From Subtercola boreus (GTDB lineage: Bacteria > Actinomycetota > Actinomycetes > Actinomycetales > Microbacteriaceae): a stretch of 64,000 nucleotides of DNA. The stretch spans positions 1-64,000 of the forward strand of contig NZ_NBXD01000014.1 of NCBI RefSeq assembly GCF_003399645.1. The letters are read 5' to 3'. Below, in pieces: positions 28,977-37,668 of this stretch. The position numbers were made by a program, and so were the translations under genes. The notes below the pieces were generated by a model. That model did not search any database. It was not told where the DNA came from and saw only the letters and a list, made by a program, of their open reading frames with translations. Positions within the stretch are counted from its first letter, which is position 1. Each line of letters opens with the position of its first letter.

Positions 28977-30551
28977 GTGAGTACTTCATCGGGGATGCCT
29001 GCGGGCTGGTATCCGGATTCGCAGATCGACGGCGGCGAGCGGTACTGGAACGGCGTCTCGTGGAGCACCCGGCGGATGGCGGCTCCGCCAGCGGCGGCTC
29101 CCGCAGTACCTCCGCCGGTCGCGCCACGACGGCCGGCCCCGCCACGACGGCCAGCCTCGCCGCGACGGCCAGCCTCGAAACGACGACGGGTCTCGCAACG
29201 ACGACCGGTCGCGCCTCGGCGGGGCGTTCCAGTGGTGACCATGGTCGTCGGTGCTGTGGTGCTGCTCGTCCTGGCGCTCTCGCTCGTCAGCGGCGTCGGC
29301 GGGTTTCTGATCACGCTCGGCCTCATCGCGCTGCTGACGGGGCTGTACGTCGCCGTCACGAAGCGCCGGAGTTGGGCGCGGCTGCCCGCATCCCGGATGA
29401 TCGGGGCCGGCGTCGTGGTCGGCGCGCTCATCATCGCGGGGGTCGGTGTCGGGGTTTCGCCGAAGCGGGTTCCGGATGTCGCACCCGCCGCCCTCGCGGC
29501 GACTGGGGCGGTGGCAGACCCTACTTCTGGCGATCCGACCCCGGCTGTGCCGACGGCCGCGCCCACGACTGCTTCGGACGCGGAGCTGGCCGCCGCTCAA
29601 ATGGATCCGGAGACCGCCACGACCCCGCCCGAAGGCTCGAGCGTGGTCGCTGCCGACACCAGCGTCACGACGGGCACGGCCCTCGCGGTGCTCGCGACGT
29701 TGGCGGTGAAGGGCCGGGCGCCCAAGACGGGGTACGACCGGGTCGGGCAGTTCGGGATCGCCTGGCTCGACGTCGATCGGAACGGCTGCGACACTCGCAA
29801 CGACATCCTCGCCCGTGACCTGGCGGATGTGACGAAGTCGGGCCCGTGCAAAGTGCTGACGGGTGTCCTGACCGACCGGTACACGGGAAAGACCATCGAC
29901 TTCGTGCGCGGCAACACGACCTCGACGCTGGTGCAGATCGACCACGTCGTCGCACTGTCCGATGCTTGGCAGAAGGGCGCACAGCAGCTCACGGCGGCGC
30001 AGCGGGTGAGCTTCGCGAACGATCCGCTCAATCTGTGGGCGGTCGACGGAGCGACCAACGAGGCGAAGAGTGACGGGGATGCCGCCACCTGGCTGCCGCC
30101 CAGCACAGGGATTCGGTGTGAGTACGCTGCCCGCCAGATCTCAGTGAAGGCGACCTACGCGCTCTGGGTGACGCAGGCGGAGCACGACGCGCTCGCGGGC
30201 ATCCTCTCGGCGTGCCCCGACCAGGCGGCGGTGTCGTCGGCGTTCACGCCCGCTGCCGCGGTTACCGTGCAGGCCGCGCCTCCGGCCGCGCCGGCACCTG
30301 CCCCCGTCGCCGCGCCGGTTCCCGCACCCGCACCGGTGCCTGCGCCCGTCGCGCCCGTGCCGCAACCGGCCCCCGCTGAACCCGCCGCACCTGCCGCACC
30401 TGCACCGGCCCCCGTCGAACCGGCCCCGGCAGACGTCTATTACGCGAACTGCGCGGCAGCGCGAGCAGCGGGGGCCGCGCCTCTGTATCGCGGAGATCCC
30501 GGCTACCGGCCGAAGCTCGACGGCGACAGCGACGGCATCGCCTGCGAGTAG
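28977..30551 (+). CDS. Membrane protein with DUF2510, DUF1524 (HNH-like) and Excalibur domains
   Basis: A 524-residue protein. DUF2510 at residues 3-32 (MPAGWYPDSQIDGGERYW) is followed by a basic Pro/Arg linker and hydrophobic segments near 86-128 and 141-160. The DUF1524 domain (about 240-410) has QIDHVVALSDAW near 320, then NDPLNLWAVDG and NEAKSD, an HNH-like metal and catalytic arrangement. A Pro/Ala linker of about 70 residues leads to a C-terminal Excalibur calcium-binding motif (DGDSDGIACE). It is probably a surface-exposed nuclease-like protein. Function on extracellular DNA is inferred. GTG 28977 ends a GGGGGAAC stretch. It converges on the next gene with only 4 bp between. Confidence 0.85.
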   Translation: MSTSSGMPAGWYPDSQIDGGERYWNGVSWSTRRMAAPPAAAPAVPPPVAPRRPAPPRRPASPRRPASKRRRVSQRRPVAPRRGVPVVTMVVGAVVLLVLALSLVSGVGGFLITLGLIALLTGLYVAVTKRRSWARLPASRMIGAGVVVGALIIAGVGVGVSPKRVPDVAPAALAATGAVADPTSGDPTPAVPTAAPTTASDAELAAAQMDPETATTPPEGSSVVAADTSVTTGTALAVLATLAVKGRAPKTGYDRVGQFGIAWLDVDRNGCDTRNDILARDLADVTKSGPCKVLTGVLTDRYTGKTIDFVRGNTTSTLVQIDHVVALSDAWQKGAQQLTAAQRVSFANDPLNLWAVDGATNEAKSDGDAATWLPPSTGIRCEYAARQISVKATYALWVTQAEHDALAGILSACPDQAAVSSAFTPAAAVTVQAAPPAAPAPAPVAAPVPAPAPVPAPVAPVPQPAPAEPAAPAAPAPAPVEPAPADVYYANCAAARAAGAAPLYRGDPGYRPKLDGDSDGIACE

Positions 30552-30555
30552 GCGG

Positions 30556-31242
30556 TCAGTTCACCTCGAGCAGCACCGTCAGCCCGACCATCGCCGAGCC
30601 GATGAGCGCCAGCGCGACTCCGGCGATACCCGCCCTGATGGTGGTGAAGGGCGCCCACCAGGTTCCGATGAGAAAGAGCGAGGCGATAGCGATGGCGTTC
30701 GAGAGGTCGAGCGCTACGTCGGGGTCGAGGGGGAGGAGGAACGGGATGATCGGGGGGAGCGTCGTGGCGAGCACCAGCACGACGATCGCTCCGGCGGCGA
30801 GCAGATCGGAGCGCCGCAGTCGGGGCGCGAAACGGCGACCGGCCACGTTCTCGGCGACGGCGTCGTAGAGGTGATCGACGGCATCCGGGGTCGCGTAGTC
30901 GTCGAGCGCGGAGTCGAGGGCACCTCGCACGAGGGCACGACGCTCGCTGGCGTCGGGGGAAGAAGCGCGGAGGGTGCTCGCCACAAGGTCGAGCCGCCCA
31001 CGCTGGAACAGCACGTTCATGAGATACAGCGCCGCGTCGATGATGGCCCAGGCCAGCGCCGTCGAGAAGGCGACCGTCAGCAGGTTGTTCACGCCCTCGT
31101 CGGTGTTGATCACATCGAGGCGGGCGGTCGAGGTGATGCCGATGACCATCACCAGACCGACGACGATCTCGGGGAGCGTCTCCGCAGGGCTCAGATTGCC
31201 GAGGACGGGCAGCTTCCGCTGGAGGAACGGTTTCTTGGTCAC
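30556..31242 (-). CDS. Multi-spanning membrane protein, possibly VIT/CCC1-like
   Basis: A 228-residue protein with five predicted helices: about 25-45, 52-78, 148-168, 178-195 and 203-226. A soluble loop of about 70 residues lies between helices 2 and 3 (TLRASSPDASERRALVRGAL). The layout resembles VIT1/CCC1 iron or manganese transporters, but I see no firm signature. GTG start at 31242. It is divergent from the UvrA paralogue with 41 bp between the starts. Confidence 0.65.
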   Translation of the reverse strand: MTKKPFLQRKLPVLGNLSPAETLPEIVVGLVMVIGITSTARLDVINTDEGVNNLLTVAFSTALAWAIIDAALYLMNVLFQRGRLDLVASTLRASSPDASERRALVRGALDSALDDYATPDAVDHLYDAVAENVAGRRFAPRLRRSDLLAAGAIVVLVLATTLPPIIPFLLPLDPDVALDLSNAIAIASLFLIGTWWAPFTTIRAGIAGVALALIGSAMVGLTVLLEVN

Positions 31243-31283
31243 TGTTCGCGATGGTACTGGATGCTGGCCGGTACCATCGGCCC

Positions 31284-33713
31284 ATGCCAGATTCGCGACA
31301 CGCAGCCGACAGCCACGACCTGATCCGGGTTTTCGGAGCGCGGGAGAACAACTTGAAGGATGTCTCGCTCGACATCCCGAAGAGGCGTCTCACGGTGTTC
31401 ACCGGGGTGTCGGGTTCGGGCAAGACCTCGCTCGTGTTCGGCACCATCGCGGCTGAATCGCAACGTCTCATCAATGAGACCTACACCGCGTTCGTGCAGT
31501 CGTTCATGCCCAGCCTCGGCCGGCCCGACGTTGACGCACTGACGGGGCTGACGCCGGCGATCATCGTCGACCAGGAGCGCATGGGTGCCAACTCCCGCTC
31601 CACGGTCGGTACGGCCACCGATGCGAACGCCATGTTGCGCATCCTGTTCAGCAGGCTGGCGGAGCCCCGGCTGGGGGCGTCGATGCGCTACGGGTTCAAT
31701 AGCGCAGAGGGGATGTGCCCGCGCTGCGAGGGTCTGGGCGAGGTCAACGACATCGATGTCGACGAGCTCGTCGATCGCTCGCTCTCCCTGGAGCAGGGCG
31801 CCATCCGGGTCCCGGGCTACACGCCCGATGGGTGGTACGTGCGCATCTTCACCGAGTCGGGTTTCGTCGACGGTGCGAAGAGGGTCGCCGACTTCAGCGC
31901 GCAGGAGCTCGTCGACTTTCTCCACCGACCGGCCGAGAAGGTCAAGATCGGCAACACCAATATGACATACGAGGGGCTGGTGCCGAAGGTGCAGCGCACT
32001 CTGCTCTCGAAAGACCGGGAGTCGATGCAGCCGCACATCCGGGCCTTCGTCGACAGGGCCGTGACGTTCACCTCGTGCCCGGAGTGCGGTGGCACCCGGC
32101 TGAACGCGGCCGCGCTGGGTTCGACGATCGAGGGCCTGAGCATTGCCGACTGCACGGCGATGCAGATCAGCGACCTGGTTCCGTTCATCCGGGGCCTCGG
32201 CACGTCGTCGGGTGCAGCATCCGTCGCCCCGATCGTCGAGACGCTGGCAGAGACGCTCGACTCCTTCGTCGAGATCGGACTCGGCTACCTGAGCCTCGAC
32301 CGCCGCACCGGAACGCTCTCGGGCGGCGAGGCGCAGCGCGTCAAAATGGTGCGGCACCTCGGATCGAGCCTCACCGACGTGACATATGTGTTCGACGAGC
32401 CCACCGTCGGCTTGCATCCGCACGACATCCAGCGAATGAACGGGCTGCTGCTGAGCCTCCGCGACAAGGGCAACACGGTGCTGGTCGTCGAGCACAAGCC
32501 CGAGACCATTGCCATTGCCGACCACGTTGTCGACCTGGGGCCGCGGGCCGGAACGAACGGTGGCGAGATCTGCTTCACGGGCACGGTTGCCGAGCTGCGG
32601 GCATCCGACTCCCTGACCGGGCGACACCTCGAAGACCGAACTCGGCTGAAGGGGATGCCCCGGGTGGCGCGCGAGGTTCTCTCGATTCAGGATGCGACCA
32701 CCCACAACCTGCAGAACGTCAGTGTCGATGTTCCTCTCGGCGTGCTGACGGTCATCACGGGGGTGGCGGGCTCGGGCAAGAGCTCGCTCATCCACGGGTC
32801 GATCCCGCGCGGGGCGAACTTGGTCTCGGTCGACCAGACGGCGATCCGTGGGTCTCGGCGCAGCAACCCGGCGACATACACGGGGCTGCTCGACCCGATC
32901 CGCACGGCGTTCGCGAAGGCCAACGGGGTGAAGCCGGCGCTGTTCAGCGCGAACTCGACCGGGGCGTGCCCGACCTGCAACGGTGCGGGCGTGATCTACA
33001 CCGATCTCGCGATGATGGCCGGGGTGGCGACGGTCTGCGAGGAGTGCGGTGGCGCGCGCTTCCAGGCGCAGGTGCTCGAGTACCGGCTCGGCGGTCAGAA
33101 CATCGCGGAGGTGCTGGCGATGCCGGTCGCCGAGGCGGAGCGGTTCTTCGCGGCCGCGGGTGCGGGGGGCGAGGGCGCGCACGCTGGTGCTGGTGCTGGT
33201 GCTGGTGCTGGTGCTGGTGCCGGTGCGGCGGGTGCGGGGGCTGCGGCTGGCGCTGGCGCCCGTGCGGCTTCTGCGGCGGGCGCGGGTTCCGCCGCGGCGG
33301 CGGCGCACGCCATCCTGACCCGGATGCTCGACACCGGCCTCGGCTACCTGAGCCTCGGGCAGCCGCTCACCACGCTCTCGGGCGGAGAACGTCAGCGCCT
33401 GAAGCTCGCAATCCACATGGCCGACAGAGGCGGCATCTACGTTCTCGACGAGCCCACCTCCGGGCTTCACCTCGCAGACGTCGAGCAGCTGCTCCGGCTG
33501 CTCGACCGACTCGTCGACTCCGGCAAATCTGTTATCGTCATCGAGCACCACCAGGCCGTCATGGCCCACGCCGACTGGATCATCGACATCGGCCCCGGCG
33601 CCGGCCACGACGGAGGCCGAGTCGTCTTCGAGGGCACGCCCGCCGACCTCGTCGCGGCCAGATCGACCCTCACGGGCATTCACCTCGCCGACTACGTCGC
33701 AACGGCGCGGTAG
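31284..33713 (+). CDS. UvrA paralogue (UvrA-like ABC ATPase)
   Basis: An 809-residue tandem ABC ATPase. The first Walker A is GVSGSGKTSLVFGT near residue 41 and the first signature is LSGGEAQRVK near 345. The second Walker A is GVAGSGKSSLIHGS near 496 and the second signature is LSGGERQRLK. Zinc-binding CPRCEGLG, CPECGGTRLN and CPTCNGAGV with CEECGGARF are present. It is about 150 residues shorter than housekeeping UvrA and belongs with the UvrA2/drug-resistance-type paralogues. No uvrB or uvrC is near. Residues about 620-675 are an Ala/Gly-rich insertion. ATG 31284 is chosen because conserved sequence begins soon after (LIRVFGARENNLKDV). DNA-repair or drug-tolerance roles are inferred. Confidence 0.88.
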   Translation: MPDSRHAADSHDLIRVFGARENNLKDVSLDIPKRRLTVFTGVSGSGKTSLVFGTIAAESQRLINETYTAFVQSFMPSLGRPDVDALTGLTPAIIVDQERMGANSRSTVGTATDANAMLRILFSRLAEPRLGASMRYGFNSAEGMCPRCEGLGEVNDIDVDELVDRSLSLEQGAIRVPGYTPDGWYVRIFTESGFVDGAKRVADFSAQELVDFLHRPAEKVKIGNTNMTYEGLVPKVQRTLLSKDRESMQPHIRAFVDRAVTFTSCPECGGTRLNAAALGSTIEGLSIADCTAMQISDLVPFIRGLGTSSGAASVAPIVETLAETLDSFVEIGLGYLSLDRRTGTLSGGEAQRVKMVRHLGSSLTDVTYVFDEPTVGLHPHDIQRMNGLLLSLRDKGNTVLVVEHKPETIAIADHVVDLGPRAGTNGGEICFTGTVAELRASDSLTGRHLEDRTRLKGMPRVAREVLSIQDATTHNLQNVSVDVPLGVLTVITGVAGSGKSSLIHGSIPRGANLVSVDQTAIRGSRRSNPATYTGLLDPIRTAFAKANGVKPALFSANSTGACPTCNGAGVIYTDLAMMAGVATVCEECGGARFQAQVLEYRLGGQNIAEVLAMPVAEAERFFAAAGAGGEGAHAGAGAGAGAGAGAGAAGAGAAAGAGARAASAAGAGSAAAAAHAILTRMLDTGLGYLSLGQPLTTLSGGERQRLKLAIHMADRGGIYVLDEPTSGLHLADVEQLLRLLDRLVDSGKSVIVIEHHQAVMAHADWIIDIGPGAGHDGGRVVFEGTPADLVAARSTLTGIHLADYVATAR
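33183..33224 (+). repeat. Hexanucleotide repeat GCTGGT inside the UvrA paralogue
   Basis: Six perfect GCTGGT units (33183-33218) and one imperfect unit encode an alternating Ala-Gly run. Further Ala/Gly codons follow. The unit is a multiple of three, so slippage changes length without breaking the frame. Confidence 0.9.
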
Positions 33714-34192
33714 CCCCCGCTGGCCTGCGCAGCACCCACCACCCCAAGAATGCCGTCGCCGCGGGACGGGGAGGCCCCCCGCTGCGATTCCCTACGCCGT
33801 CAGCTCGGGTAGGAAATCGCGTGGCTCAGTCGAAAGTTTCAATCGACGCATTTCGATGAGCGCCTCGAGTTGTCAAAGAATCAGGGACGCTCATCACCGT
33901 GCAGTGAATTGCAAAAGTTTCGAGGTGAACCTCGGCGGGGTGGAACAGGGTTGCAGATCGACTTCAGTCTTCACACGACAGTGCAGTCTTCACATGACGA
34001 TGCTGTCTTCACACGACAGTGCAGTCTTCACACGACGACGCGGCGCACATCAGCGATGCACCGTAGCGACGATCTCAGACCCCGTGCTCGAGCTTCCGCA
34101 GGGCGGTCAAGCGAGCAACCAGAACTGTAGCACGGTCGGCGTGCCGTGGCGAATCGGATGCCTCGGACAGCCGTACTGACTAGGTTTGACCC
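33714..34192. other. Gene-free stretch with lower GC content
   Basis: 479 bp between the UvrA paralogue and the polymerase gene. Short open frames here have no ribosome sites and unlike composition, so none is called. The left part holds a GAGGT-GA-ACCTC mini-hairpin (about 33922-33933). The middle holds the four-copy 19-bp repeat listed separately. A promoter for the polymerase gene must lie in the right part, but no clear hexamers are seen. Confidence 0.6.
33965..34040. repeat. Four-copy 19-bp tandem repeat
   Basis: Units at 33965-33983, 33984-34002, 34003-34021 and 34022-34040 share the consensus CAGTCTTCACACGACAGTG with one to four changes each. They are contiguous with no spacers, so this is not a CRISPR. 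Such iteron-like arrays usually bind a protein, or arise by slippage. Confidence 0.88.
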
Positions 34193-35212
34193 ATGGCAAG
34201 CAAAGCAGTGGTGCTCGACGTTCCCGGCCCGGAGGGCGACCGGCAGGTGCGCGTGTCGAGCCCGAGCCGCGTGCTGTGGCCGGAGCTGGGCATCACCAAG
34301 CTCGACCTGGCAAACTACATCATCGCGGTCGGCGACGCGTTCATCAATGCCAACGGCGGGCGCCCGCTTTCGCTCGAGAGGTTTCCCGAGGGAATCGAAG
34401 GCGAACGGTTCTATTCGAAGAACCCTCCGCGGGGAGCGCCCGACTATGTGCGCTCGGTGGTGGTGACGTACCCGAGCGCGCGGGCGCATCCGCAGCTCAT
34501 CCTCGACGAACCGGCCGCGGCGGTCTGGGCCGTGCAGATGAACACCGTCGTGTTCCATCCGTGGGCGTCGCGGGCCGAAACGAGCGACTTCCCCGACCAA
34601 TTGCGCATCGACCTCGACCCGCAGCCCGGCACCGACTTCGATGACGCCGTGCCGGCCGCGCTCGAACTGCGGAAGGTGCTCACGGAGGCCGGTCTCGAGG
34701 CGTTCATCAAGACATCCGGTAACCGTGGGTTGCACATCTTCGCGCCCATCGAGCCGAAGCACGAGTTTCTCGAGGTGCGGCACGCGGTCATCGCCGCCGC
34801 CCGCGAACTCGAACGCCGGATGCCCGAAAAGGTCACCACCGCCTGGTGGAAGGAGGAGCGCGGCACCCGCATCTTCGTCGACTTCAACCAAGCCAACCGC
34901 GACCGCACCATGGCCGGCGCCTACAGCCCGCGCGCCCTCGCCCACGCACCCGTCTCGACCCCCCTCGAGTGGAGCGAACTCGAGGGCGCCGACCCGCGTG
35001 CGTTCACGATCGGCACGGTTCCCGAGCGGCTTCGGATGATCGGAAACCCGTGGGAGCGGATGCACGAGAACCCCGGCACGATCGACACTCTTCTCGAGTG
35101 GTGGAAACGCGACCTGGCCGCGGGGCTCGGTGAGCTGCCCTTCCCGCCGGACTACCCGAAGATGCCGGGGGAGCCGCCGCGGGTTCAGCCGAGCCGGGCG
35201 AAGAAAGCCTGA
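34193..35212 (+). CDS. LigD-type DNA polymerase/primase domain protein (Prim-Pol)
   Basis: A 339-residue stand-alone archaeo-eukaryotic primase-like polymerase. The catalytic carboxylates lie in RIDLDPQPGTDF near residue 140. KTSGNRGLHIFAPI holds the conserved nucleotide-binding residues, and RIFVDFNQANRDRTMAGAYS carries the third Asp. Family members fill gaps and add ribonucleotides during end joining or base-excision repair. The nearby LigC-type ligase (37669-38721, opposite strand) makes this the counterpart of the mycobacterial LigC/Prim-PolC neighbourhood. No ku gene is present in the window. ATG 34193 follows shortly after a TAGGTTTGACCC stretch, with no strong ribosome site. Confidence 0.9.
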   Translation: MASKAVVLDVPGPEGDRQVRVSSPSRVLWPELGITKLDLANYIIAVGDAFINANGGRPLSLERFPEGIEGERFYSKNPPRGAPDYVRSVVVTYPSARAHPQLILDEPAAAVWAVQMNTVVFHPWASRAETSDFPDQLRIDLDPQPGTDFDDAVPAALELRKVLTEAGLEAFIKTSGNRGLHIFAPIEPKHEFLEVRHAVIAAARELERRMPEKVTTAWWKEERGTRIFVDFNQANRDRTMAGAYSPRALAHAPVSTPLEWSELEGADPRAFTIGTVPERLRMIGNPWERMHENPGTIDTLLEWWKRDLAAGLGELPFPPDYPKMPGEPPRVQPSRAKKA

Positions 35213-35495
35213 TCAGGGCGGCTTCAACCGTATTGTGCGCATCGACTTTCACCGTTGTGAGCATTTGTTCAGGAAGTCAACGTACTTTGGACGCTTCGCC
35301 CGGCTGACGGCCTCTGGTCGCGGGCGTTCGGTGAGATGGTTCGCGTCTTGCCTGTGATACCGACTGTCATCCGTCGCTCGCTCGTGCGCTCACCCCGCTC
35401 GCGCAGTGCCCTGTTCCGTGCCCTCTGCGGCTCTGAACCCCGGATGCGCGTGCCCCTCCCTGAGGCCGGCGCACGTCGGCCGACCATTGGAAGAC

Positions 35496-36470
35496 ATGCA
35501 GCCCGAACAGCCCGAAACATCCAGACGCTCAGCCCGCCGCGCACACGCTGCGTCGGCGAAGAACCCCGCATTCCCGGCCCGACAGGGTCACCCTGCCAGC
35601 ACCGCTCCCGCCACGGCCGCATCCACCACCCCGCCGGACGCCGATGCGTTCCCCACCCGCCGGTCGCTCCGCACGCCGAACCGGCGTCACCGCAGCCGCA
35701 CTGTGCTCGTGTCGACCGCGGTCGTGGCCACGGGCATCCTGATCGGCTCCGGGTTCGTCGTGCAGTCGACGGTGACGGCCAACCAGGTCGCGGCCGAGGC
35801 TGCAGCGTCGACCGCTCGCACGCAGGCCGATGTCATCGCGCGGGTCGCGCAGTCGAAGGTCGACGCAGACGCGCAGAACGCACTCACGAAGGCCAATGCG
35901 GTCGTCGACCAGTCCGCGGCCAAGGTCGATGCGACCCCGCTCATCGCCTCGATCGCCTCGCTGAACAACTACACCGAGCTCGATGCGCAGACCGTGACCG
36001 CGCTGACCACCCAGACGGAGTCGCAGGCGCAGACGATCGCTGCCGCCGCTGCGGAGGCCGACCGGGTTGCCGCTGAGGCCGCCGCCGCAGCCGCCGCGAA
36101 AGCCGCGGCCGACGCCGCTGCAGCCGCCGAAGCCGCAGCTGCCGCGCTCGCGGCAGGCAACACGGTCTCGGGGGCGAAGGCCACGGCCGAGAGCATCGCC
36201 TCCTCCGACTACGGCTGGGGTGCCAGCCAGTTCTCCTGCCTCGTCTCGCTCTGGGCGAAGGAGTCCGGATGGTCGTACCAGGCCTACAACGCGTCGAGCG
36301 GTGCCACGGGCATCCCGCAGGCCCTGCCCGGCAGCAAGATGGCGACCATCGCCGACGACTGGAAGACCAACGCCACGACCCAGATCAGGTGGGGCCTGGC
36401 CTACATCAACTCTTCCTATGGCAGTCCCTGCTCAGCATGGTCGCACTCGCAGTCGGTGAACTGGTACTGA
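35496..36470 (+). CDS. Membrane-anchored lytic transglycosylase-like protein
   Basis: A 324-residue protein. About 70 Pro/Ser/Ala-rich residues precede a membrane helix (VLVSTAVVATGILIGSGFVV, about 71-90). A long Ala-rich coiled coil (about 95-245) follows. The C-terminal domain has the catalytic-like Glu in LVSLWAKESGWSYQAYN, then GIPQALPGSKMA and IRWGLAYINSSYGSPCSAW. This is the standard actinobacterial SLT-like peptidoglycan lyase domain, exposed outside the cell. ATG 35496 is chosen because upstream codons lack character. The 283-bp gap before it shows no other gene. Confidence 0.85.
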   Translation: MQPEQPETSRRSARRAHAASAKNPAFPARQGHPASTAPATAASTTPPDADAFPTRRSLRTPNRRHRSRTVLVSTAVVATGILIGSGFVVQSTVTANQVAAEAAASTARTQADVIARVAQSKVDADAQNALTKANAVVDQSAAKVDATPLIASIASLNNYTELDAQTVTALTTQTESQAQTIAAAAAEADRVAAEAAAAAAAKAAADAAAAAEAAAAALAAGNTVSGAKATAESIASSDYGWGASQFSCLVSLWAKESGWSYQAYNASSGATGIPQALPGSKMATIADDWKTNATTQIRWGLAYINSSYGSPCSAWSHSQSVNWY

Positions 36471-36574
36471 GCCCCGGCCTACTCACCACCGAAACCCGTG
36501 AATCTGTCGATTCGACTGCCGGGGGCGACACCTTCCGGGGCTTCGACGAAAACGGCCCTCTGTACGCTGGCCGC

Positions 36575-36862
36575 ATGGATCTGCGATTCAGCGGCGTGCT
36601 CTGGTACTGGCGCGGGCCGGCGCCGTACTACTTCGTGACGGTTCCGGTCGAGGAGTGTGAGGCGATCAGCATTGTCGCGGCCGTGGTGAGCTACGGGTGG
36701 GGGATGATTCCAGCGACCGTCCGCGTGGGCGACACCGTCGTCTCCACGTCCCTCTGGCCGAAGGATGGCGGCTACATCGTGCCGCTGAAGAAGCAGTTGC
36801 GCACGGCCGAGTTGCTCGAGTTGGGCGACGTCGTGAACGTTCGGGTGGGCATCCGCGTGTGA
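36575..36862 (+). CDS. DUF1905 protein
   Basis: A 95-residue protein matching DUF1905 in full: FSGVLWYWRGPAPYYFVTVP, the GWGMIPATVRVGDTVVSTSL block, LWPKDGGYIVPLKK and a final GDVVNVRVGI. The family is a small beta-barrel of unknown function. The open frame continues upstream to 36269, but only as a shadow of the lytic transglycosylase, so ATG 36575 is used. Confidence 0.85.
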   Translation: MDLRFSGVLWYWRGPAPYYFVTVPVEECEAISIVAAVVSYGWGMIPATVRVGDTVVSTSLWPKDGGYIVPLKKQLRTAELLELGDVVNVRVGIRV

Positions 36863-36923
36863 GTGAGGGCGGTGTGACGTTCGTTCGGCAGGCGTGCTGC
36901 CGATCATCCTGAACCGGGGGAGG

Positions 36924-37547
36924 CTACGGGCGCACCGTCTGGAGTTCGCTCATCTCCAGCCCGGGGGAGGCGGCAACGCGCATCGGCGGCGTGTAGGAGC
37001 GGAAGGCGGCGACGAGCTCGTCGATCGAGTCGGAGAAGCGCAGCATGGCGGTGTAGCGCGGGTGCGTGAAACCCCGATCGCGCATGGTCTCGACAAGCGT
37101 GATCAGTGGGTCGTAGTAGCCGGCCACGTTGAGAAAACCGCACGGTTTCTCGTGGATGCCGAGCTGGGCCCACGTCCACTGCTCGGTGATCTCCTCGAGG
37201 GTCCCGGGGCCGCCGGGAAGGGCGAGGAACGCATCTGACCTCTCGGCCATGACCATTTTGCGCTCGTGCATCGTCTCGACGATGACGAGTTCGGAGACGG
37301 TGTCGTGGATGATCTCCCGATCGTGCAGCGCCTGGGGAATCACGCCCGTGACATGACCGCCCGCGTCGAGGGCGGCGTCGGCCACGGCACCCATCAGTCC
37401 GACGTGGCCGCCGCCGTAGACGACGGCGATGCCCTGCAGCGCGAGGGTTTCGCCGACAGTGCGGGCGGCATCGACGTAGACGGGATCGTTGCCGGTGCTC
37501 GAGCCGCAGAACACGGCGACGGTGAACGGGCGGTCGGTGGATGTCAT
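36924..37547 (-). CDS. LOG-family nucleoside monophosphate phosphoribohydrolase
   Basis: A 207-residue Rossmann-like protein. VFCGSSTGNDPVY and VVYGGGHVGLMG open it, and the signature LPGGPGTLEEITE lies near residues 113-125, as in LOG (Lonely Guy) enzymes that release cytokinin bases from riboside monophosphates. HERKMVMAERSDAF precedes the signature as expected. ATG at 37547 has AAAGAGG upstream on the minus strand. The frame extends further upstream but without conservation. Confidence 0.92.
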   Translation of the reverse strand: MTSTDRPFTVAVFCGSSTGNDPVYVDAARTVGETLALQGIAVVYGGGHVGLMGAVADAALDAGGHVTGVIPQALHDREIIHDTVSELVIVETMHERKMVMAERSDAFLALPGGPGTLEEITEQWTWAQLGIHEKPCGFLNVAGYYDPLITLVETMRDRGFTHPRYTAMLRFSDSIDELVAAFRSYTPPMRVAASPGLEMSELQTVRP

Positions 37548-37668
37548 GGTGTGCCTCTTTCGGATGCCGTGGGCCAGGTCAGGGGGCACGGTTCTTCTCC
37601 AGTGAATCTGCCTCACGCGTGTTTCGCGCCGGTTACCGTGCGGGAAATTCCAGAGAGTTCGCGCCGGG

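Noticed and set aside
33183-33224. Phase-variable (ON/OFF) repeat
   Set aside because: The unit is six bases, so gain or loss cannot shift the frame.
31239-33683. Minus-strand open frame of 814 codons
   Set aside because: Antisense shadow of the UvrA paralogue, with the repeat read as an Arg/Thr/Ser run.
31284-33713. Housekeeping excinuclease subunit UvrA
   Set aside because: It is too short, carries an Ala/Gly insertion and differs from the usual architecture. A second-class UvrA paralogue fits better.
33965-34040. CRISPR array
   Set aside because: The repeats are contiguous with no spacers, and no cas gene is nearby.
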